This document shows positions 20,301 to 24,698 of a stretch of DNA of 40,638 nucleotides, one piece after another. Below the pieces are notes generated by a model, which worked only from the letters and a program-made list of their open reading frames with translations, did not search any database and was not told the DNA's origin. This stretch comes from an uncultured Prevotellaceae bacterium (GTDB taxonomy: Bacteria; Bacteroidota; Bacteroidia; Bacteroidales; Bacteroidaceae): positions 1 to 40,638 of the forward strand of contig ONOG01000020.1 of assembly GCA_900319385.1 (NCBI GenBank). Reading direction: 5' to 3'. The translations under genes were made by a program, and so were the position numbers. The number at the start of each line of letters is the position of its first letter. Within the stretch, counting starts at the first letter, position 1.

Positions 20301-21541
20301 AATACGTCGATCTCACCTCGCTCGGCACGGTCACCCGCCTTGCCTTCAGCTACGAGGGTGGTCACTCTAACAGCTACGGCATGACCACACCGAACTACGT
20401 CTGCATCGACAACTTCGGCGCAGCACCTGTCGTTCCCGAACTGGCATTTGCTTGTGAAGGCGACGACGTCACGCTCGGCGACGAAGCCACACTCACCCTC
20501 TATCCTGCCGACGGCGTTGCACCGTTCCAGTACGAGTGGCAGAACGGACGTCACGAAGTGATTGCTCAGGGCACCATCGAGAGCCTCGACGAGCTCATGG
20601 CCACCGTCAGCTACACTCCAGCTGAGTGCGACGACTACTATGTCACCGTCACCGATGCTGCCGGACAGACCCGCACCGACACTTGCCGAGTTGTCGTCCG
20701 TTCGGCTGAGCCCGTCGTCGCTACGTTCGAGAACCTCTACCTCGACGACGAAAGCCACTGGACAGGTCCCGACACCAAGGGCGACATCGTCACTGGCGCA
20801 TGGGGCGACAAGCAGCAAGCTGGTTCGTTCGTCAGCGGTTCGTACCAGTTCGACAACAACTACAGCCTCGACTGGGGAAGCTGGAGCGGATCTGCCTACA
20901 GCAACCACACCGCGACTACGTTCAGCAGCTACAACACCGACCAGTGGAACTCCTGCGTCGGACATGGCACAGACGAGTCGGCCAACTACGGCGTAGCCTA
21001 CGATGCTACTACCATCCGCGTACTCAGCTCTGCCGACGGAGCCGTCGTTCCTGGCTTCTACGTCACCAACTCGGCCAACAACGTCAATGCCTACCTCAAC
21101 GGCGACGGCATGACCGATGCCTTCACCACGGGCGATTCGTTCACCCTCGTCGTGACAGGTTACAATGGCACAGAAACCACCGGTGCGGTGCGCGTCCTCC
21201 TGGCCGACTATACCTCTGAAGACGAAGCTGAGCACACGTACATCTCCGATTGGCAATACGTCGATCTCACCTCGCTCGGCACGGTCACCCACGTCACATT
21301 CAGCTACGAAGGTGGTCATTCCAGTGCCTATGGTTTGGCAACTCCAGCCTACGTCTGCATCGACAATTTCGGTGCCGAAGCACCTGTCGTCGATGCCATT
21401 GCATCGCTCCACACGTCGTTCGCTGCTGGCGACATCGAGGCCTACTACACCCTCGACGGACGTCGGCTGAGCACAGCGCAGAAGGGCATCAACGTGGTTC
21501 GGATGAAGGACGGAACCACACGACGCATCTACATCAAGTAA
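14303..21541 (+). CDS. Giant multidomain surface protein with two DUF4465 domains and T9SS tail
   Basis: 2412 aa, with signal peptide MKQKLMKRLLLAVLTLGMPL to about residue 24. Four CUB-like modules (about 28-185, 335-458, 610-750, 893-1018), each with a LNIYDG, LNIYNG, FVIYNG or LYIYKG motif, alternate with four modules resembling the BNR-associated N-terminal domain (about 190-332, 462-608, 752-892, 1020-1153; GDNYFWLCYDL). A right-handed beta-helix follows (about 1155-1610, DYATIQSAIDG), then an Fn3-like segment, an Ig/PKD-like domain, DUF4465 (1820-2040), a second Ig-like domain, DUF4465 again (2138-2358), and a T9SS tail (YYTLDGRRL, KGINVVRMKDG). I recall DUF4465 from cobalamin-binding BtuH proteins, unverified. 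It starts 27 bases after the previous gene, so it is likely co-transcribed. Cell-surface binding or adhesion is inferred. Confidence 0.85.
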   Translation: MKQKLMKRLLLAVLTLGMPLMAWADRDVSQLQFGKQTITVASDEVITFYDPWGTENIVDNNSYNSQSLTVFKPAEEGMSVQITFEKLDLDQYGTSYYLYLNIYDGIADADDSFNFATATSDITGSSSLAEMKGTLIAEKINNDNRGASTYCSSTSNGALSVGFMHRNSNECEGWVAKVKCVKLENQVVTGAGSSYENVVANPTTKVNVPLAVAYVTAEGVMSPDNITAITFRLTQNEGMIDPLSVKLFGGKAASMKDATPVDASVTANGDLYTLTLNAEPSEGTTYFTLAADILGTAAIGAAVQLDIVSIVTNAFAEGITPFTAAESIAVLNPSLVLMNEATAQTITVGETALNFYDEGGADGKIIGTNKGQVTFLSAVEGQKVMVDFSKIEINNGSNYYQALNIYNGTEATAENLITTLRSGNTGIVHSTAADGALTIVLTPAQQTYEYDGWEAIVSIFTPQPMEIDEFVVNQVSEGTVAAGDKGQQILSFNLKTKNTEPAMTASAFTFSTNDTFSRLSHATLYFTGADNTFSDGESNKFGEADITANAFTITAAEALTLSEGDNYFWLCYDLNDEALNDETVDAALTAATLNGEAVTVENGNPEGSRSVRNIVYSYADMGHQTRTVNGSVAFETKTAGTYSTYCEAGTDDRIVTFVPKHEGMVAQIDFSLFNVQYSSSSYGNKSKFVIYNGSNTSADILWQLNSSDQQETGPGTTIRSTAADGSLTILFNPNSSYSYYYKGFQATVSEYLSRDMQATSVSATQASTADASIGAADQDLLNICITTEGNLNPLTLNSLKLNLKDSEANLSAVSLWQGETRLASVEAAAEVDIVLTEAVALAEGDNLFTVKADVSESAEENAVIDARLISVVLGSETVEATEGDPDGSRTLKNQVLMTAGDHGTLNLGLGKTVGIFDDGGAEADGADGVEATLTLAPSGDADCIRLTNQGISFAYTAHLYIYKGSEVNDDNLIIDLSGSSAKFDPIITDADFDGGQLTIKYVGKGSYTRPNFAIQAEGYKKTDVAITSVTAEDISVGKVLKGQNDIRMLRIAVEAHGELTPAVITSFNIEGTDAEVLDAFHIYQTGTLTTFSANDAFTGEYAITKSGTYYFWLTYDVTAEAAVGQTATATLNSITANDATIAASAPAATASITVATGKHGIYTVGIGDCDYATIQSAIDGMGSLGIDGPVTLKIKAGEYVEKVRIPYIKGMGSVNTLTLESESGQRDVKIYHNQYTTGGYSDDQHKKDYGVVTLYEASYVTLRNLEITTTDVAYKAVVMVKDESRHVTIDNCYLHAPTTTTGDVTLVNHTIIDEENRNNDYLTVRGCLLEGGKIGVSMGGTSYVKLPKEVGGIIEGNTFRNNGTKSIYIMDELGVKVRNNTITIDADAATKISVGILDMQLRDEYAEATEITGNIFNVAPVSYAAVINLRQLEGTADAPVLIANNVINLTSLNASYSAFKFNGDKIKHVNVANNTIRMTGEQGGAAFWASSKLSEGYGNVLVVNNIIQNESNGYAVNLYHDDNLAEGLFTFQNNTFYTAGETFFRASASTTGDFDAFVEKTGATDCINEKVNFLSDLILEPADDLEGQLLTAKPLSYVSVDVNGTERNAETPTIGAYEYSDENEPPVLAEGYPAVASVSSDAALINVKVNANGTAYATLLTPADEVPTAEQLLLSDNRTLLSRDTEAAIRFAELQPATDYVVYLIVQNTRGVTTEVQTIPFTTAVVIPDVAIEAEGEDIDEGENAQLLVSVLSGTAPFTIEWRNGLHEVIGTTTLESMDEVSTFEYAPTYPDDYYVTVTDANMRTATDTARIVVRTAEPLVATFENLYLDAESHWAGPDTKGSVHAGTWGGQELWGSFLSGSFMFDNHYNLTYNSWEGFAYTNRTATTFRSYTTDQYNSCVGHGVDESPNFGVAYGNTNITLVNSAEGAVVPGFYVTNSANNVNAYLNGDGMTDAFTTGDSFTLVVTGYNGTETTGAVRVLLADYTSEDEAEHTYISDWQYVDLTSLGTVTRLAFSYEGGHSNSYGMTTPNYVCIDNFGAAPVVPELAFACEGDDVTLGDEATLTLYPADGVAPFQYEWQNGRHEVIAQGTIESLDELMATVSYTPAECDDYYVTVTDAAGQTRTDTCRVVVRSAEPVVATFENLYLDDESHWTGPDTKGDIVTGAWGDKQQAGSFVSGSYQFDNNYSLDWGSWSGSAYSNHTATTFSSYNTDQWNSCVGHGTDESANYGVAYDATTIRVLSSADGAVVPGFYVTNSANNVNAYLNGDGMTDAFTTGDSFTLVVTGYNGTETTGAVRVLLADYTSEDEAEHTYISDWQYVDLTSLGTVTHVTFSYEGGHSSAYGLATPAYVCIDNFGAEAPVVDAIASLHTSFAAGDIEAYYTLDGRRLSTAQKGINVVRMKDGTTRRIYIK
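20084..20336 (+). repeat. Direct repeat in the first DUF4465 domain (copy 1 of 2)
   Basis: 253 bases that recur 954 bases downstream (21038-21290) with six differences. All six are third-codon-position synonymous changes, so residues 1928-2011 and 2246-2329 are identical. Flanking parts of the two DUF4465 domains differ clearly. Confidence 0.9.
21038..21290 (+). repeat. Direct repeat in the second DUF4465 domain (copy 2 of 2)
   Basis: The partner of 20084-20336. It encodes the same block, from GAVVPGFYVTNSANN to TSLGTVT. The sharp edges of near-identity against diverged flanks suggest recent gene conversion or partial duplication. Confidence 0.9.
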
Positions 21542-21585
21542 CGTCACCATTCCCACATTCCGTTAGATTTCGGAACCAACATGAA

Positions 21586-21624
21586 GAGCGCACTTCCCAT
21601 CACACGGAGGTGCGCTCCTGTTTT
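21586..21624 (+). terminator. Terminator of the cobalamin-uptake operon
   Basis: Arms GAGCGCACTTCC (21586-21597) and GGAGGTGCGCTC (21606-21617) pair along 12 positions with one G-T wobble, followed by CCTGTTTT. It lies 45 bases after the stop codon of the giant gene. Confidence 0.85.
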
Positions 21625-21631
21625 CATAGCA

Positions 21632-21704
21632 GTGCACACCCAGCACTCATAGCAGTGCACTGCCAGTCATTTCGCAGTGCACTGCCAGTCATTTCGCAGT
21701 GCAC
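21632..21704. repeat. GTGCAC palindrome array 2, four copies at 22-23 base spacing
   Basis: GTGCAC at 21632, 21655, 21677 and 21699 (spacings 23, 22, 22). Two neighbouring units are identical (GTGCACTGCCAGTCATTTCG plus two bases). The first unit continues ACCCAGCAC, as does the last unit of array 3. The array lies between the operon terminator and the tRNA-Glu promoter. Confidence 0.85.
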
Positions 21705-21806
21705 AACAAATGCCACCGAAGTGTGGAACAGACAGAATTTCGGCGCTGAAAGGGACGATAATCAGGGCATTCTGATGCGTTTTTCAATAATTTTGAAAAA
21801 TTTTTT

Positions 21807-21832
21807 ACTTTTCACTTTTCACTTTTCACTTT
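21807..21832. repeat. Heptamer repeat TTTTCAC
   Basis: Three tandem copies of TTTTCAC (reverse complement of GTGAAAA) just upstream of the tRNA promoter. Confidence 0.8.
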
Positions 21833-21838
21833 TTTTCG

Positions 21839-21846
21839 TACCTTTG
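21839..21846 (+). promoter_or_regulatory. Putative -7 element for tRNA-Glu
   Basis: TACCTTTG matches TAnnTTTG, 20 bases before the mature tRNA 5' end. The T-rich upstream sequence hides any -33 box. Confidence 0.65.
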
Positions 21847-21866
21847 CACCCGCAAAACAGAAACAT

Positions 21867-21938
21867 GGCGCTTTCGTCTAGCGGCTAGGACACATGCCTC
21901 TCACGCATGGAACACGGGTTCGATTCCCGTAGGCGCTA
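21867..21938 (+). tRNA. tRNA-Glu (anticodon CTC)
   Basis: 72 bases including discriminator A, without encoded CCA. The acceptor GGCGCTT pairs with AGGCGCT using two G-U wobbles. The D arm is GTC..GAC, the anticodon stem CATGC/GCATG encloses loop CTCTCAC (anticodon CTC, reading GAG), and the T arm is ACGGG TTCGATT CCCGT. The overall sequence resembles bacterial tRNA-Glu (TCGTCTAG start of the D arm). It is a stand-alone gene with its own promoter and terminator. Confidence 0.93.
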
Positions 21939-21956
21939 CTCTTACAGAGAATGGAA

Positions 21957-21987
21957 GACTTCGACACATCAGTCGAGGTCTTTTTTT
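21957..21987 (+). terminator. Terminator after tRNA-Glu
   Basis: GACTTCGAC (21957-21965) pairs with GTCGAGGTC (21972-21980) with one U-G pair, followed by seven T. TTTTTAA repeats continue to about 22010. Confidence 0.85.
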
Positions 21988-22055
21988 AATTTTTAATTTT
22001 TAATTTTTCCCTTTTTTAGTGTAGCTGTGACTCTGTCGAGCTTACTTACGCATGG

Positions 22056-22091
22056 CAAAATAAAAATAAAAAAACTTCGTATTTTATTTTG
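22056..22091. repeat. AT-rich inverted repeat overlapping the pepD -33 box
   Basis: CAAAATAAAA (22056-22065) and TTTTATTTTG (22082-22091) are perfect inverted copies separated by 16 bases. The right arm contains the TTTG that serves as the -33 element, so it could be an operator. It may also be chance in AT-rich sequence. Confidence 0.4.
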
Positions 22092-22118
22092 TTTTCCGCT
22101 CGCTTAATCGTAACTTTG
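22088..22118 (+). promoter_or_regulatory. Promoter of pepD
   Basis: TTTG (22088-22091), 19 bases, then TAACTTTG (22111-22118), an exact match to the Bacteroidetes consensus. The ATG is 46 bases further on. Confidence 0.8.
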
Positions 22119-22164
22119 CGGCTACTCTAACAAAATTTATCAACTATCTAAACAACAAAACAAT

Positions 22165-23625
22165 ATGGAAATCTTTGATTTAGAACCCAAACAAGTGTGG
22201 CGCAACTTCCACGCGCTGACACAGATTCCGCGTCCGTCGGGACACACACAGCAAGTAGCCAACTTTCTGGTCGATTTCGCCAAGAAGAACGGAGCCGAAG
22301 CCTGGATTGACGAGGTAGGCAACGTCATCATGCGCAAAGCAGCTACACCAGGCTACGAAGACCGTGCCACGGCTGTGCTGCAGGCTCACATGGATATGGT
22401 GCCGCAGAAAGTGGAAACAAGCGAGCACGACTTCGAGAAAGACCCCATCCAGACGTGGATTGACGGCGACTGGGTACGTGCCAAGGGTACGACGCTCGGT
22501 GCCGACGACGGCATGGGTGTGGCGGCTGCCATGGCTGTCATCGAGTCGAAGGACGTGGAGCACGGTCCGCTGGAGGTGCTCATCACGATGGACGAAGAAA
22601 CGGGCATGTATGGCGCGTTCGGACTGAAAGCCGGCGAGTTGCAGGGTAAGTATCTGCTCAACCTCGACTCGGAAACCGAGGGCGAAATCACGATTGGCTG
22701 TGCCGGTGGCATGGACGTGGTGTGCTCGATGGAATATCAGCCTCTCAACGTCGAGGCTGAAGGCATGGAAGCCTACAAGATCACGATGCGCGGACTGCGT
22801 GGCGGTCACTCGGGACTGGAAATCAACGAGGGCCGTGCCAACGGCATCAAGCTGATGGCGCGTCTGCTGTTTGCGGCAGTCAACACCGAACTGGCCTGGC
22901 TGTGCGAGTGGCACGGCGGCAACATGCGCAATGCCATTCCGCGTGAAGGCTATGCCATCGTCGTATGTCCACGGCAGAAGGCCGACGAACTGAAGGCGCT
23001 GGTGGAGAAGTGTCGCGTGATGTTCAACAAGGAATTTGAGGAGGTTGAACAGGGCAACATCGAACTGACCATCGCTCCGTGCGACATGCCTACTCAGGCT
23101 ATCCCCGAAGAGATTCAGGAGAACATCATCAATGCCGTGATGGCTGCTCAGGACGGCGTGATGCGCATGATTCCGACGATTCCGCACATTGTCGAGACGT
23201 CGTCGAACCTGGCCATCATCAACGTCGCAGACGGCAAGGCAGAGGTGTCCATCCTCGCTCGTTCGTCCGACGACGGCATGAAGCTGTGGCTTTGCAACTC
23301 GCTGCTGGCTTGCTTCTCGATGGCAGGTATGAAGGTCGAGCTGGAAGGTGGATACAGCGGCTGGCAGCCCAACACGAAGTCGCCGCTCGTAGCCGAGATG
23401 TCGTCTGTCTATGAGCGGATGTTCGGCGAGAAGCCGAAGGTGGAGGTCGTGCATGCCGGCCTGGAATGCGGTATCATCGGCGTGAACTATCCCGAGATGG
23501 ACATGGCGTCGTTCGGTCCCACCCTGCGTTCGCCTCACACACCCGACGAGCGCTGCTACATCCCGAGCGTCGATAAGTTCTACCGCTTCGTTCTCGAAGT
23601 GCTGAAAGAGATTCCGAAGAAATAA
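22165..23625 (+). CDS. pepD: Aminoacyl-histidine dipeptidase (cytosol nonspecific dipeptidase), M20 family
   Basis: 486 aa, the usual length for PepD. It is a cytoplasmic zinc peptidase that splits dipeptides such as carnosine-like Xaa-His. Metal-site motifs are clear: His75 in QAHMDMV, Asp114-Asp115 in TLGADDGMG, Glu144-Glu145 in MDEETGM, the NLDSETEGE segment, and the C-terminal GLECGIIG and SPHTPDERCYIPS. The lid and dimerisation domain lies between about residues 190 and 380. It has its own promoter and is followed after 48 bases by a MerR-like gene, possibly in one transcript. Confidence 0.94.
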   Translation: MEIFDLEPKQVWRNFHALTQIPRPSGHTQQVANFLVDFAKKNGAEAWIDEVGNVIMRKAATPGYEDRATAVLQAHMDMVPQKVETSEHDFEKDPIQTWIDGDWVRAKGTTLGADDGMGVAAAMAVIESKDVEHGPLEVLITMDEETGMYGAFGLKAGELQGKYLLNLDSETEGEITIGCAGGMDVVCSMEYQPLNVEAEGMEAYKITMRGLRGGHSGLEINEGRANGIKLMARLLFAAVNTELAWLCEWHGGNMRNAIPREGYAIVVCPRQKADELKALVEKCRVMFNKEFEEVEQGNIELTIAPCDMPTQAIPEEIQENIINAVMAAQDGVMRMIPTIPHIVETSSNLAIINVADGKAEVSILARSSDDGMKLWLCNSLLACFSMAGMKVELEGGYSGWQPNTKSPLVAEMSSVYERMFGEKPKVEVVHAGLECGIIGVNYPEMDMASFGPTLRSPHTPDERCYIPSVDKFYRFVLEVLKEIPKK

Positions 23626-23635
23626 ATTCATTGAT

Positions 23636-23658
23636 CGTTGAACGGAGAACGTTCAACG
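23636..23658. promoter_or_regulatory. Perfect 9-base dyad before the MerR-like gene
   Basis: CGTTGAACG (23636-23644) and CGTTCAACG (23650-23658) are separated by 5 bases. It lies 15 bases before the ATG at 23674 and has no T run, so it is either an mRNA hairpin at the ribosome site or an operator. Confidence 0.5.
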
Positions 23659-23673
23659 AAAATACTTCCAAAT

Positions 23674-24021
23674 ATGGCTCTGAACAAGAACAAAGACCTT
23701 AAACTCTTCTACTCCATCAGCGAGGTGGCAGCGATGTTCAACGTGAGCGAGACGCTGCTGCGCTTTTGGGAGAAAGAGTTTCCGAACATCAAGCCGACAA
23801 AGGCCGGACGAGGCATCCGACAATATACGAAGGATGACATCGAAGAGGTGCGACACGTTTATCACCTGGTGAAGGAACGCGGCATGACGCTCGAAGGTGC
23901 CCGCAAGGCAATGCGACACGACAAGGCCGGCACGAACACGAAGATTGAAGTGATTGAACGCTTGAAGGACATCCGCAATGAACTCCAGGCCATCAACCGC
24001 GAACTGAACGGAATTGTCTGA
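23674..24021 (+). CDS. MerR-family transcriptional regulator
   Basis: 115 aa. An N-terminal winged helix-turn-helix of MerR type spans about residues 10-78: YSISEVAAMFNVSETLLRFW, GRGIRQYTKDDIEEVRHVYH, then a helix LVKERGMTLEGARKAM. The C-terminal helix (about 90-115) is the short dimerisation helix. No sensor domain is present, so the signal is unknown. This small form is widespread in Bacteroidales. An in-frame ATG at 23638 falls inside the dyad, so the start at 23674 is preferred. It follows pepD and precedes an acidic hypothetical gene. Confidence 0.85.
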   Translation: MALNKNKDLKLFYSISEVAAMFNVSETLLRFWEKEFPNIKPTKAGRGIRQYTKDDIEEVRHVYHLVKERGMTLEGARKAMRHDKAGTNTKIEVIERLKDIRNELQAINRELNGIV

Positions 24022-24106
24022 AACTCACCAGCGGATTGACGCGAATGAAAACACCGAAGCGCGGAACGTCCGTGTGAACCCGCTGATGTAAAACTCAAAT
24101 CACAAG

Positions 24107-24544
24107 ATGTCACAGATTGAAGAATGGAGCAAAAAGCTCATCGAGGAAGCTGTCCGTAAAGCAGCCGAAGGTAGTGCCGAGGAAGTCATCACCGACTTTC
24201 ACGTCCTGGCTGGCAGCGACGGTGGCGAGGTGTGTATCACCGACGACAACGACGAAGTGCTGGCGAAGGGAAACGTCGAAGGTTTTGAAGAAAAGAACGA
24301 CAAGGAGTTTCGCAAAATCATTGCCCGCAACTTCAAGCAGGTGCTGGGCAAGATGGATGCTGCCCATGCGTTCGACGGGCTCAACCTGTTCCGCCCGTTC
24401 TCGTTCGTGCTGATCGACAACGACCACGAAACGCTCGAGGACCTGTACGTCGTCGATAGCGACACCGTCGTGGTGAGCGACGAACTGCTCAAGGGACTTG
24501 ACGACGAGCTGAACGACTTCCTGAATCATCTGCTTAAAAGCTAA
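24107..24544 (+). CDS. Hypothetical acidic protein
   Basis: 145 aa, beginning MSQIEEWSKKLIEEAVRKAA. No signal peptide or membrane segment, rich in Asp and Glu. A predicted mixed alpha/beta body includes VITDFHVLAGSDGGEVCITDD, FRKIIARNFKQVLG and FSFVLIDNDHETLEDLYVVD, ending in an amphipathic helix. I do not recognise the family. The reading frame has codon use like its neighbours and lies 85 bases after the MerR-like gene in the same direction, so it is likely real and possibly co-transcribed. Function unknown. Confidence 0.65.
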   Translation: MSQIEEWSKKLIEEAVRKAAEGSAEEVITDFHVLAGSDGGEVCITDDNDEVLAKGNVEGFEEKNDKEFRKIIARNFKQVLGKMDAAHAFDGLNLFRPFSFVLIDNDHETLEDLYVVDSDTVVVSDELLKGLDDELNDFLNHLLKS

Positions 24545-24554
24545 AGGAATGCGT

Positions 24555-24685
24555 AGGGTTGAGTGTTTAGAGTTTAGTGTTTAGTGTTTAGCGCGCTATC
24601 TGACTCACCAGTACACTAAACACTAAACACTAAACACTAAACACTAAACTCTGAACCCTAAACACTCAACCCTAAACGCTAAACA
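24555..24685. repeat. ACTAAAC heptamer repeats forming a long inverted repeat
   Basis: GTTTAGT-type heptamers (24560-24590) face ACTAAAC-type heptamers (24615-24685). The 22 bases at 24569-24590 are perfectly complementary to 24631-24652, and GGGTTGAGTGTTTAG (24557-24571) has its reverse complement at 24660-24674. A very stable hairpin can form between the hypothetical gene and malQ. No TAnnTTTG promoter was seen in this spacer. Confidence 0.8.
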
Positions 24686-24698
24686 AAAAACACATCGT

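Noticed and set aside
21867..21938. tRNA-Glu as an integration site for the upstream giant operon or downstream genes
   Set aside because: No integrase and no second copy of the tRNA 3' end was found nearby.
24028..24090. Imperfect inverted repeat around CAGCGGATTGACGCG and CCCGCTGATG as a regulatory site
   Set aside because: Too imperfect, with no link to a promoter; more like a degraded intergenic repeat.
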